NCBI GenBank assembly: GCA_027625915.1
Contig: JANTQA010000012.1
Location: 10,874,501 to 10,938,500, forward strand
Source of the DNA: Anaeramoeba flamelloides
Lineage: Eukaryota > Metamonada > Anaeramoebidae
Direction of reading: 5' to 3'
Length of the DNA: 64,000 bases
Shown here: one piece after another, positions 10,641 to 23,600 of the stretch
How positions within the stretch are numbered: the stretch's first letter is position 1
Layout of the letters: the number at the start of each line of letters is the position of its first letter
Program-made: the position numbers and the translations under genes
Notes under the pieces: model-generated
Databases searched by the model: none
What the model saw: the letters and a program-made list of their open reading frames with translations, nothing else
What the model was told of the DNA's origin: nothing

Positions 10641-11049
10641 CAATCAACAAAAGTTAGTTAGGGGTCTAGTCATTTAGCGTGAATATGTACCATACTCAAG
10701 GGGTGACCTGAGGCAATAAAGCATATTGTGAAATAGCCCTTCTTTTGGTTAACAAAATTCAAATAACCAAAAAAAAAAATCCATTGGATCTCTTTGACAA
10801 AAAATTCAACGAAGAAAAATAAGTTTGAAAGAGTTCTCAATTTCAAAAAATCAAAATTTAAAAAAAAAAATCATCTTTTCTCATCTTTTCTATTTCCAAA
10901 TGGTTAAATTTCTTTAATTTACAACAAATTGCTTTCTTGAATTTCGCAATCAATTTAGTTCAATTTATTGGGATTTTTGGTTCTATTAAAACTTTCTAAA
11001 TTTGACCAAGTATGGATTATGTAATATTCTTACGATAAAAATAGATCAT

Positions 11050-11790
11050 TAGAAAAATGAAAAAAAGTGTCAAAGAGCGACACTTCAAAACTGACAAAGT
11101 TGTTTTAAAAATTTTAATTGACAAGCCATTCTAATTGGAAATTGAGTGTCGCTCTTTGGTGCTTTTTTCTTAAAATGTCCTCATCTTTAGTTTTTGATTT
11201 TCAGATTGTTGTTGTGGTTCATAATATTGCCTGATTTTTGATTGGTGTTAGGTACTCATAAAAATTCCGAAAAAGTTTTTTTCTATTTTAGAAAAAAAAT
11301 TTTCACCGTAATGACTCGACCCTTAAATTAGAAATTTTTTTTTTTTCAGCAGGGGTTATTTGGATTAATCCAAAACAATACTAAAAAAGAAAACTGAAAT
11401 AAATCTCTGTTTTAGCTCTGTCTTATTAGATCAAGTTTTTAGCTAAATAATTTATTTACTGGATATTGGGGAATAAATTGTCAAAATTTTCCACTTCTTT
11501 ACCCCTGTATTCTTTAAAGTAGTTAATTTATAGTGAAAAATAATTAATTGAAATAGGATAAAAATTTTTTTTGGATTTGTTATGAGTGGCTAATAGCAAT
11601 CATAAATCAGCCAATATTATGATCCACAACAACAATCTGAAAATCAACAACTAATAAAAAATGGAACATTTTTCTGAAAAAACTAAAAGATAGACACCCA
11701 ATTTCTAATTTAAATTGCTGTGAATTATTATTTTGAAACCAATTGTGTTAAGTTTCGAACTTTCGTTCTATTGGGCACTTTTTGAGATCC
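11050..11790. mobile_element. Foldback/inverted-repeat element with ~180-base arms
   Basis: Two long imperfect inverted arms, about 11053-11270 and 11580-11785, share TTGTTGTTGTGGWTCATAAT, GAAATTGRGTGTC and AAAAGTGYC blocks in the same order from outside to inside. No open frame inside. A small perfect stem (AGTGTC...GACACT, 11056-11081) lies in the left outer arm. The target-site duplication cannot be defined because the outer edges fade into A/T runs. Transposon class unknown. Confidence 0.6.
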
Positions 11791-13242
11791 CAAAAGATTT
11801 TTTTTTTCATTTTTTTAATTTCTCATATGAAGTATTTTTTTCAAAAGAAGGGTACAAAAATGTTCACCCTGTCAAATACAGGGGGTTAAAAATAGCCCTA
11901 AATTGGATTAAATGATTTGAAATAAATCGATTGTATACTTTAAGAAAACCATTTGTTGCAAAAATTGAAGAAATTTAAATAAGAAATGAGTAGATTTTTG
12001 TTTAATATTTGGTTTTTTTTCTTATGATATCTTGGTCTTGACTTTTGTTGTTATTCGAATTTTTTTACATTGAGATCATATATATCTTTATTTTGTTTTT
12101 TAAATTTGAGATTCATTTTTTTGTTTTTGAGATGCTGTGAAACTTTTTTTTTATATTTTACATTTTTTGTTTTTTAAGATCCTTTGATTTTTTTTTTATT
12201 AGATTTTTTTGTCATTTCTATACTGTCAAAAATTGTTAATTTAAATTGTTTCATTGAGATACTATGAATTTTTTGTTTCTTATTTGTAGTTTTGCGATAT
12301 GTATACTATAACTGTTTTTTTTTTTTGATTTGAATTTTGTCAATCAAAAGAAATGCTATTTCACAATACCATTTGTAGTTTTCAAGTTACTCCTTAAGCA
12401 TGGATTAAATCCACTCTAAATGATTCGATCTTAACAAATAGATAGTTTTTAAAAAAGTAAGTTCTTATACATGATCTCTTGTTGTAAAAGAAAAAAGGCA
12501 TACTGCAAATTAAGTGATATTTTTTCCTATTTATTAGGCAAATACCATTATTACCATTTTCTGAAATTGAAATCTTCACAATATAGATTCACTTTGTTTT
12601 GCAATAACTGAATAAAAATCACAAAAGAAAACCATTTTACGCTTATTCTTGGAGTAAAAATTTTCGATAAATTTTTTAAATAATGTAAAATGTTATTTTC
12701 AAATTCTCGAAAATAAATTAATATTCAAGACTAACAATCTTGAATTAGCTAACTTTTAGTCTGAAGAACTAAATATTGTTTGTTTTTTCTGTTTTATTTA
12801 ATTTCTTTCTTTAACTTTTCGAAAGAAATACTTTTACCGTCCGTCATTCATATAATTTCTAGGAATAAATATTCTCTACTTTTTCCTCTTTTTTTCTCGA
12901 TAATAAATTTCAAGATTTGATTATACGTTTTAACCTTTAGTGCTTTGGGGTGAAATTAAATGATAAAATGAAAGGAATCCTGAAGAATTGAGAAATGGAG
13001 AAAAACTAAAATTTTATCAAATTAAAAATTCGACTCCACAGAAATCCTTTTTTTAAAAACACTAAATGTAATGGTCTTAACAATTAGATCTCTTCAAACA
13101 ATCTAAAAATCGACCTTATTTCAATGAAAGTGTCTCAAAACTCAACTGAGACTTCATGAACATTAAGTCCAGAAATAAGACAAAGAGAATATTTATTTCA
13201 TTTTTTCTTTGTTTTCCAAAAGGTTTTTTTTCATTTCTTGGC
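11791..13242. other. Gene-free stretch before the 13.2-kb gene
   Basis: T-rich and A-rich low-complexity sequence. Several open frames of about 60 codons show no protein-like composition. I see nothing here that I can name. The promoter of the plus-strand gene starting at 13243 should be in the right part. Confidence 0.35.
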
Positions 13243-14521
13243 ATGATAACAAAAACTCAGAAAAGCAATAAATTACCATTTACAAAGCAATTTATGGGTT
13301 TTAGTTTGTGTTTTACTACTTTGACAAATATTTCTTTTTTAAATCAAAAAGGGCTCATTCCCTCAACAAATGCTTTCTTATTAAAAATTAATCTTTTTTT
13401 CTTTTTTCTTCAACACTCCCAATTATCGATCTTTGTCCCAAATTTAAAAAACAAATCCCAAAAGGAGGATCATACGACGGACCGCTAGTAAACCCAAAGA
13501 CCCAAATCAAAACAACCAAACTTGAAAACAAATATAGCGAAAATATACCTGTTTTTCTTGATAAACAGGGAAATTTATATGATTTGTATTATTGCCCAAT
13601 CAACCAATCACAAAAGCTAATAAATTATCGAGAAGAAGATCTTCCAAATCTTGAAGGTTGGTGTTTTTTAAATTGCACAACTTCTTTCTTTTTTCTTTGA
13701 TCGCTTTTACCAAGTTTTTTATTTAAAATTTTTTTTTTTCAAATGGTTTCCTTCCTTTTTTTTTCATTTTGCAAAAAAAACAAACACAAAACACAAACTT
13801 AACATCAACACAAACTCCCTGTGTCATAAAAAAAAATCCCGTAATAATAAATAACATCCAAAAATCAACAACAACCATACCTAACAAAAACAAAACAACA
13901 CTACATGCGGACAATCTCAAAAAAAATATAGAATTGTCAATTGTTACAAACGAAGAAAGTCAAAAAAGAGGAGAAAGAACAAAGATTTACTCCCAAATTA
14001 CTTGTAAGGATCCAAAAGAAATTCACCCTTTTCCAGATCCAGAAAACTATGAAACCTTTGAGCAATTTGAACAGGCATCACTTAAATGGGAAGAGCAAAT
14101 TGAACAAGCTTTTGGGTTATTACAATTACCAGAGCTTGTAGGTGGAAATTTTTACCGACTAAAAGACACAACTAAAGTAAAAACTATTTCCTTATTCTTT
14201 TTCTTTTTCTTTTTCTTTTTCTTTTTCTTTTTCTTTTCCTTTTTCTTTTCCTTTTCATTTTTTTTAAAGCCAGGATTTTTTGTTTCACAAGAACCCAACC
14301 CAAAACAAAAAAAAAATTATTTTTGTAATTTTTTCTTCTGAAAATTGATGGAAATTTCAAAGCCTATTTTTTTTTTTTTTTTTTAGTTTTTTGCGGAAAA
14401 TTTAAATTTCTTTAATCACAAAAAACTAACCGTCATTTATTCAAACGAAATTAACAACATAATTGAGTCCAATAATTTTGAAGAATATCGAAAACTAAAA
14501 TCCTCGATTTCCCAAAAATAG
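13243..14521 (+). CDS. Unknown 208-residue protein with a P-x-P-x-x-Y-x-T-F motif, four exons
   Basis: Proposed exons: 13243-13297, 13465-13656, 13932-14176 and 14387-14521. All junctions use GT-AG and the phases agree (1, 1, 0). The four exons add up to exactly 209 codons including TAG. Exon 2 encodes ...GGSYDGPLVNPKTQ... and ...VFLDKQGNLYDLYYCPINQ. Exon 3 encodes FPDPENYETFEQFEQASLKW, a charged, aromatic-rich motif that recurs in the large gene at 19790-20432 (PKPNYYKTFGEYERACRRW). The last intron ends in a long poly-T tract and TTTTAG. I do not recognise the family and give no function. The weakest part is exon 1: the start codon was chosen because its donor supplies the phase exon 2 needs. 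The acceptor of exon 2 lies about 60 bases from the nearest poly-T tract. The third intron contains a (CTTTTT)n minisatellite. Confidence 0.5.
14195..14262 (+). repeat. (CTTTTT)n minisatellite in an intron
   Basis: About ten repeats of a six-base CTTTTT unit, with a few CCTTTT variants, directly follow the donor of the third intron of the 13.2-kb gene. It may serve as a pyrimidine-rich intron segment. Confidence 0.8.
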
Positions 14522-16255
14522 AATCCATTTACCGTATTTTTATTGATTTAAAGCCTCAACTTTTCAAAAAATAATGAAAATTTCAAAATTGGTGTCTATG
14601 ATAAGAGCCAACAAACCTCTAACACTATTTTTCCAAAAATAAAAAAAAAAGAAAAGAAAAGAAAAAAAGAAAGATTATTGAACCAAAAACAAGAATAAGA
14701 ACATTTAATGAGAATTAATGAAATGCAATCCATATTTTAAGGTTCTGTTTAGATTGCTTTTCTGACTAACAGCATATTTGTTGACTTAAAAGAATATTGA
14801 GTCAAGAGATCTTGTTCAAATTTAAAATTTTGGTTTTTTTTTATATCATTTTTTGTTACATTTGAAAAACCATTTTTACGATGAACATTTTTATAAGAAA
14901 GTGTCCAAAACCCAAACTATATCATTCAACCGTGTTTCCAAATTGATGATTATTCCAAATACCAGAGAAGGAATATAACCCGAAGGAAAAAACTGAGAGT
15001 TGTAATTTTTTTAATTTTTCACAACTCTCTCCTTTACTTCTTATTTGTATTTTCACAATGGCTTCTCGTTATTGTTGTATTTTTAGGAAATTTGGAAGAA
15101 CACGTTATCGCAAGTTCACTCTCAATCTTTATTTCAAACTTTATCCTAAACATCATGATTTACAAAAAAAAAAATGTGAGAACTGTAAACATCTTAACCT
15201 TCGAAAAAAGGTTTTCATCATTCTTCCCCACCTTTTTTTCGAAAAAAAAACAATTCTTTCCTTTATTTACAATCAATTTACTTTTGTTTTCGAGTGCACC
15301 TGAATACACCATAGAAGTTTTTTTACTCCCCTGAAATCTTGCAATAATAAAAAAAAAAAACAAATAATCTTTAATCAACTTTGGTGTTGGCCAACATCAA
15401 AGGTGATTCAAGATTATTTCTTATATTTCCACATTTCAAAAATTTTTCTTCAATTGGTTCAAATAAGAATAAATTGAAACATAATTTTTTTTTTTCTCAA
15501 ACAATAAAAAACTGGACTTTATTTTTGATTTTCAAGATTTGACCTTGACGTTTTTCCAAAAATCGACCCTATTTCATTTAATACATGTTTGTATAAAAAA
15601 GAATTGTATGTGCATATCATGATCTAACGGTGCTGTTCGTTTCTGAGTATTATTTTATAAAAGTGTTATATTAAAATTCCAAATTTGCCTTGAAAAGGTT
15701 CAAAAATCAAAATTTCACTGCATATATTTAGATCCAAATTATTTTCAATCGCCATATATTTTGCTTCGAATTTATTAATAGACTAGAAAATAATTTAGAT
15801 AAAACCATCAGCAAACTCAAAAAAAAAAAAAAATTGATTCTAAAAATTTACCTTTTTTTGTTCGCAAATTCATTAAACCTTTTTGATCAGTAAAATTTTT
15901 CGATTCAAATCCTCAAAAAATCCTAAAAATTTACAATATTTTGACTTTTCTTTAATTGTAATTCTTTTAAATAATTTTTATTATTTAAGGTTTTGTATTT
16001 CAATCACTGCAGGGTATAAAATATGAATAGTCCTTAAAATTATTGAGATAAAATCAATAAAATATATAGTCATTTTGAAAATGTGTAACAAAAAAGGTTT
16101 CAAAAAGTATCTATAAAATAGTTAACAAAATTCAAAAAAGTATTTTTAGGGCTTTATTAAAAATTTTATTCATTTCACTTTTTGAAAAAGTTGTATCAAA
16201 AAGGTTTAATAATATAATGTTTGAAAAAAACATTTTTTTTTTTTTTAATTTTCAT
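14522..16255. other. Gene-free stretch with two weak overlapping open frames
   Basis: Between the small gene and the large gene. A hairpin (GAGAGTTGT / ACAACTCTC, about 14994-15034) precedes an ATG at 15058 whose 81-codon frame starts MASRYCCIFRKFGRTRYRKF. An overlapping frame from 15092 is hydrophobic (SSLSIFISNFILNIMIY). Either could be a first exon of the large gene downstream, since donors of the needed phase exist, but nothing proves it. The rest is low complexity. Confidence 0.3.
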
Positions 16256-16259
16256 TTTC

Positions 16260-17015
16260 CTAATAGAAATCAATGTCCATTTTTGCGAGAAGGTGGTCAA
16301 TTACAAATTGGTCATATTCTCCCAAAAATGTTCACCAACAACAAAATTCCCTAATCTAGTAGCCTTGTATCTCATAACTACATTATTATCTCTTTTTAAA
16401 AGCATCTTTTTTTAACTGTCAACTTTTTTTTAATTTAAAATACCAACTTGGAAAAAAACCAATAAAAGATCTCAATTTTCATTTTTGTTGTTGTTGGAAA
16501 TTTCAACCAAAGAGTTTAAGAAACCAAACTAAAGAGTTACCATCAACTTCATGAAGAATTATTCAATTCAAAAAAAAAATTGCAACAAATACAATTTACT
16601 CCATTCGCAAAAGGGATATTTACAAAATAAAATATTTTTTGTTTTCAATGTAAAATGATTTTTTACTCTATTTAAACCAATTTTTTGGTGAAAATTTCAT
16701 GGCTGACTCATGCAATTTTTCTTTTTTTCTTTTTTTTTTAATTTTATTTGAAATATTACATAAAACTTTTCAAATAAAAAAATGAAATTTCCATATTTAA
16801 AATGAAAATCGTCACTTTTTAAAGTGATAAAATTGTAATTTTCGTTGGGATTTATTCTTTACTTTTGTCCAAAGTTTTTTTTTTTTAGATTTAAATACAT
16901 TAATTCGTGTTAAAAGACACATTAAAATGATTATTTTTACGAGAATATGGCCAGTTCAAAATCGGCGCCTTCTCGCGAAAATGATCAATGAAAATGAGAA
17001 ATTATATTTCAAATA
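16260..17015. repeat. Inverted repeat with ~75-base arms
   Basis: The segment at about 16265-16340 (TTTTTGCGAGAAGGTGGTCA, continuing to a GGTCATATTCTC block) is repeated as its reverse complement at about 16935-17010 (GAGAATATGGCC ... CGCCTTCTCGCGAAAA). The arms are roughly 75-80 percent identical by eye. The interior is non-coding. This looks like a decayed foldback or MITE-like element; no target-site duplication was identified. Confidence 0.55.
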
Positions 17016-17629
17016 ATTAGCATACCCCTTTTATTATCAAGTTTTTTTAATTGGGTTCTCAAGATTTTTCGAGAAAAGACCAGATATTAAATTCAATAAT
17101 AATCAGAGATATTAAGCATATTTTTAATCTCAGTACTCTGAATATAAATATTAGGCAGTATTTTTAAAGTGTGCTTTATTCTAAAGATGCTAGATAAATT
17201 TAATATTCAAAAAAAAATAAAAAAATAAAAGAAAGAAAGAAATTTTGCTTTAAAGAGAAAATATTCAAGTTCTTTATTAATAGTTATAACTTTATTCTAA
17301 ATTTTTTTAGATCTATCTAAACAATATTATTTGATGTGATATGATATGATTTTTAATTGGTTCCATAATATTTTAATATTGACAATTTTATGATGGACAC
17401 TTACCCCTTAACACATATACATACATATCTATCTATCTTACTATATATAGATATAACCATTTTCTGAATTAAAATCTAAATTTTTTAATAAAATTCTTTT
17501 TTGAAATTTTTTATTTTCTCTCTTATTTTAATAAATAACCAAATCAAAAAATAATTAATAACAATTTTTCTCGTTTATTTATATTTTTTTTTAATGGTCT
17601 TTTTCCATTTAAGAAAAAATTTTTTTCAG

Positions 17630-20600
17630 ATACTGATGGCAGAACAGAAACAGAAACTGATATGGTGACTGAAAATGATTTAATAACAGAAAATGAGGGG
17701 GAAATAGAGGAGGATGAAGAAAATGAAGAAACGGAAGGAACTGAAGTTATTCCTGAAATGAAATTAGAAGACGACAAACCAATTTTAAAAAAGAATGAAG
17801 AATTTGAAATTTATAAAATGTTACAAAATGACAAGAATGAAAAAATGTAAATATATTCCATTATCTAACTTTTCAACAATATTATTTATAAAACAATTTT
17901 TAATAAAAGATCTTTAATAAGGAAATATTATCTTCGCATAAAGAGTTTTTTTATTGAATGGTTTGCTATATTGAAAATTATCAAAAACCAATTTAAATTG
18001 ATTTTAATACTTTCACAACAACGACAACAATTTTCTTTAAAAATGTTTAATCAAAATATAATCTAAACGCCATTTCAAAAATTGTGATCCACCTGAAATA
18101 ATAAATTGAAAAAAAAAATATATCCTTTAGTATTCAAGAACAACTAATAATTAAATCTGATTTGTAATTCAGTTTTAAATCATTCAAAACTTATAAAAAT
18201 CTGATATTTTAAAAATTAAAAAAAATAAAACCAAAAACTAAAAAAAAGTGAGTAATAATTTTTGAAATGAGCATTACCGATTTTTTATTAATGAACTTTT
18301 ACTGAAAAAAAGTTAACAACAAGATTTTTTGCTAATAATTAAATTCATTTTAAAAGGGATTAAATCGTCGAAATTTTCTTAGTGATTATTGGTCTTTTCC
18401 AAGTTCTTTTTTTTTTCCACATGATCTTAAAACAAACAAACACAAAAAAAGGATCGAATAAGAAAAAGAAAAACAAAAAGAAAAACAAAAGAAAAATAAA
18501 AAAATTTGAAATTAAAAATTTTTCAAAAATTAAAAAAAATGATTCTGATCCAAAAATTTGAAAATATTTTTATGATCCGAAAATTTGAAAATATTTTTTG
18601 TAAAGAATACTGGAATAATCCCTCAAAACAACTTCCATTAACATTATAAAGTGAGTCAAAATTTTTGAAAAATAGTTTATAATTGCTATAAATCCCCTCT
18701 CTCAAATAATGTATACCATTTTGGATTTTTTATTTTTTTTTCATATCATAAAATGAACATAAATAAATCAATAATCTAGAAAAAAACAAACCAAAGGATA
18801 AATACTTAAATTAAATATCCAAAGAACTCAAACAAGAAGAGTAATCCGAAAAAGTTAATAACTTTAATCAAAAATGTTTATCTGGAATATTCACACATTA
18901 AAATGAAAAAAAATAGAATCTAGTACACATCAAAGTGTCATTATGTTTCAAGAAAATAATTATTAATTCACAAAGAAAGAGATTTATTAGTTTTTTTTTT
19001 TTTTTGTTTCGAAAAATGTTAAACCTATCTCTTATAGGTTTGGAAAGGATTTCAGCTGATAGGATCATAGTAAACAAAAATATCTTCACCAAGAAAGATC
19101 CTAAGAAAAATTCAGAATTTCCAACAAAAAATGAAAAAGAAAAATTTCTAAAAAGTTATCTATTTTTTATCAAAGGGATGGATAAGGTTTATGATTATAA
19201 AATTTCAAATTTTATAAAAAAAAATAATTTTTTGATTAAAATCCCTAAAACTAAATTAAATTTTGAATTGATATTTGAAGAGATGACTTTAAAATCGATC
19301 CACAAAAAATGTTATTTCTTAAAAATGGATTTATTATGCCGTAATAAACCCTTTGAAAATAATAATAATCAATTAAAAAATTTGAAATTATACTTTTGAA
19401 AGATCTCATCTATTACCAAAACTAAGTTTTTATAAGATATATTAAATATTTATTTCTTAGTATTTAAAAATGACTTACTTTAATAAGTTCATTCAAGTAT
19501 TTCACATTGACAATATAGAATTTTATATTAAATATTTTTAAAATAGTTAATCAATAAATAAAGTTAATTTTTGATCTTTGAATTGGTATATAAATATATA
19601 TTTAAAAAATCAGCCAAACTAATAATTAATTACTTTTCAAAAAATAATATAATATTACCTTCAAATAATTTAATTCAAAAAACAAAAAAATGAAAAAAAA
19701 AACAAATAAAAAAAAATAAAAAACAAACAAAAAAATAAAAACGAACAAAAAAAAAAAAAAAAAAAAAAAAACACATCAATTTTTCAAAGGGAAATAAAAA
19801 ATGATGAATTTTCTGTTGATTTAAAAAAAGTATTACTTGGCTCTGATCCTTGGGACGCATCTTTATTGCCAGCCGAGCCCAAACCAAACTATTATAAGAC
19901 CTTTGGCGAATATGAAAGGGCCTGTCGAAGATGGTCTCAAATTGTTGTTGAACAACTCAAGAGCATGCCGATGCATGCAAGGCAATTGGAAAAGCAAGCA
20001 TTATTAAAATCATATAAAAAAAAAATAAAAAAAACAAAAAAAAAACAATTCAATGACTTTGTTCGTAATTATTCCACTTGGAGAGAAAATGTCATTTATA
20101 ATGTTGAATCGCAACAAAAGCATTTCTTCAATAAAAAGGATTTTTCATTAACAAAACCTTATCCAAAAAATCCTTTAGTTGGTAAATTAATGAATAAACA
20201 AACAATAAGCAATGATAATTACTCTATTAAAAAATCTCAAAAGTTGGACATTAGTACATTTACAATTAGAAAAAAAAATCCAACAGAAGGAATTTGGGAT
20301 TTATTGAATCAAGAAACTCAAAACACAATAAAATCAATATTTGAGAAATTTTATTCAAAAATTTCCACTAATGAAAAACTATATGACTCTTCCCATCCGC
20401 CGTTGCTTGGCCAATTTAAACCACTTAAAATGGTTTGTATTTTTTTTTCTTTTTCTTTTTCTCTTTCTTTTTTCTACATTTTTATAAACAATAGCAGTTA
20501 TTTATGGTATTGCACAAAATAAGATTTATTATGAAAAAACATTGTTTAATGAAATAAAAATTTTTACTCTAAAAAAAATTTTGAACTGATTACGGATAAA

Positions 20601-23600
20601 ATAAAATCAAAAAAAAAACAATTAGCCGTTTTGGAAAAAAAGTTAAACACGATTTTTAATTGGGAACATAAACATTACTGAAAATGAAAAGTAAAGTCAA
20701 TAAAAAAAAGAAACCAATTAACTTCAAATAATAATACATTATATTATTTTCAATCAATCCAACAAATACAATTTAAATCTATTTTCTTATTGAAATTGGG
20801 GGTGTGGTTTTGGAGATCCTTAAAAATAGTCAATTATTTGAACAAATTTTTTTAATAATTGAGAAATCAAAGAAAAACCCATACCAAAAGATCAGATTAA
20901 AAAAACTATTATTGTACTGAATACTTCATTTTGTCTTTATTTATTTATTTATACTTTTTTTAATTGATCTCACTTTTCATTTTCAGTAATGTTCCCAATT
21001 AAAAATCGTATTTCACTTTTTTTCCTGTTTCACTTTTTTTCCACAATGGTAAATTACTTTCTCTCTTTACTGATCATAAATATTTCTTTTAAATTGTTGG
21101 TTTTTCAAAAAAAAAAAAAGAAAAGAAAAACACCCATTTCTTGTGTTAAAAAAATAAGGCTTTATAAAAAATAAAATAATTAGATCAACTAATTCTTAAT
21201 ACTAGATAGTTCTAACAACCCAAACAAATGATTTTTTTTTTTTTTTTTTTTCAAAAAATTTTTTAATTAGAGAAGAAATTTCTATTAAAATTAATTAATA
21301 AATCAAAAATTGAAAAGGAATCACCTGAACCAAGTATATTTTTCGAATTTATCTTAATTTTATACTAATCATCATTAATTTATGGACATTTTTTTTGAAA
21401 ATTCTCTTCTTTTTTATTTATTGAAGGAAGAAGTGTAAATTACACTCTAGATGTCCTTTTACTTAAATTTCCTCAAAGGTAATTTAAGCGTAAAATCATA
21501 GATTTCACGATTGTTCAAGGGAAATACACACAAAAATTTATTTAAGTTCAAAAAGCAAAAGCAAGAAAATTGAAAAGGAAAAAGGAAAAAGAAAAAAAAA
21601 AAAAAAATTGAAATTTAAAAAGGGTTTATAAGAAGCAATTGGTTAAAAATCATAAAAAAAAAAAAAAACAATGCTATTTTTAATTAAGGACTCCCAAAAT
21701 CACAGCTACAATACTTTTGGTTGATTTAATAATTTGATAATTGATCATGAATGTTCATTCGGGATCGTTGCTTAAGTTGTTGTAATTTCTTTTTTTTTTG
21801 ATCTGATTTGCTTTAAACCTTTGTTCATTTTTAGGCTTTGCTTTTTCGTTTTTATTTTCAAGTTACTCGCATACTTTCGTGTTTCAGTGTCACAGTATTA
21901 TCAAGTAACCACTTGATCTTTTTCCGTTGTAACTCTTCTTCCCAATATAAAGAAGATTCAGCCAGGGGAAAAATAGAAAAAAATGGAAAATTCTCTTCTT
22001 TTAGTTTCAATAATTAAGGATGAAAAAAATATAATTAAATCTAAAAAAATTTATTATTTTCAAGAAATTAATGGTGCTAATTTCAAATTTTTAATCTGTA
22101 TATTTCTAAAAATAAAGAACCAAAATTTTTTGATCCATATATTTACTACCATACTTTCTATTTTGAATTTCTAACTATTAATTTTATAAATTATTTTTTC
22201 CACAAAAATCTATCTAATAAACATATATCTTCTCTAAATATAATTATTATCTTAATCTGAACAATAGAGATCAAATTCAAAATCTTCTACCGCCAAATCA
22301 GAAAAATTAAGTGTTTTTCGTTATGAAAGAATTGATATTAAAAAAGAAATTGAACAACAAAGATTCATCTGTCCAAATAAAATTGAGGATGTCAAAATCA
22401 TGTTTGAAATACCAAAATATGATTTACCAAAGGCAATACCATTTAAAAATTTAAAATCCAAAGAAAATTATCGAGAATATGAAGAAAAAATTAAATATCA
22501 AGACCTTTCATTTCGGTTTAAACATTTTTATTCAAGACACAATTATCATTGCAATCCACCTTCCGTAAGTTTAATAAATTTTATTTTATACTGATAAATT
22601 CAAAAAAATTTTTACTTCATTTTCCTTTTTTTTATTTTCAAAAACTCTGCTTTTGTGACATTTCATTCCAAAAAAGATTTCAAAAATCAACTTATTTTTA
22701 TCCTTTTTTTTTTTTTTTTTTTTTTTTGAATTTGAAACGAATAAAATTCTTTCTTCTCCTGCCCATTAAAGCGAGTTAAAAAAATTTACAAAATGTGGAA
22801 CTCAAACTGAAAATTTTTTAAAGATTTTTTGAATTTATCATATTTTTTTTAAAACAAAATTTGTAACCAAAACGATCAGCACATATTTTATTACTTTTTT
22901 TACTTACAAGAGGACTAATATAAATAACATTAATGATTTGATATTATAAAAAAAATAAAACAGCATTCTTTAATAAAATTTAATACAATTATTGTATATT
23001 TCAATTGTTTAAATTGGAACAGAAATAACCATCCAAAGAATTAAATAGATTCGTTTTTGATTTGTATAAATGATTTTACAAAAGATAAACATATGTTATT
23101 TTTAAAATCACAAAAATCAAAGAAATCTTTCAATTAAAAAATTACATAATGATATCAGAAAATTTTCACTTTTAAAAATCATCAAAAAAATAATTATTAA
23201 TACCCAAACTTAAAAATAAATTATTAAGTTATTTGTTTTTTTTTTTAAACATAAACTTTTTCTTTGTGAAATTTGTAAGTAAATAATTTTTGACAACTAC
23301 AGATAAGAAAGAGATTAGAGCTATTAAACGTTTAATATAGTATTGTAGTTGTTGTGGGAAGATTTTCAGAATTCCTTATATTATTAAGGCATATTTTGAA
23401 AATTTTATGTTCTTCTTATTTCCAATTCTAGCAAAGGTAAAATAAGAAGTATTTTACTAAATAAAATTGTCTTTAAATATGATATTTAAAGTTATTTAAC
23501 AGTACTTTGAAACAATTTCTTTGCAACGTTGTTTAATTGATAACATTGAGATTTGCCAATGTCTCAATTTCAAGCCAATTAAACACATATTTTGTTTCAA

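Noticed and set aside
13156-13488. 110-codon plus-strand frame starting MNIKSRNK
   Set aside because: It runs through the first intron of the 13.2-kb gene in a frame different from the coded exon, and its middle is translated poly-T. The spliced model explains the region better.
13769-14341. Single uninterrupted 190-codon frame
   Set aside because: Its 5' part is intron (no ATG, threonine/asparagine-rich translation of A/C-rich DNA) and its 3' part is the (CTTTTT)n tract. Only 13932-14176 reads like a protein and fits splice sites.
17544-17777. Serine-rich minus-strand frame
   Set aside because: Antisense of the acidic exon at 17630-17846; the serine/valine repetition is the complement of its Glu/Thr codons.
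19675-19887. Poly-phenylalanine minus-strand frame
   Set aside because: Pure translation of A-rich intron sequence.
21983-22174. ATG-started 63-codon frame (MENSLLLVSII) as first exon joined to the exon at 22268
   Set aside because: Its only reasonable donors end in phase 1, whereas the exon at 22268 needs phase 0; joining them gives an immediate stop. The exon at 19790-20432 fits instead.
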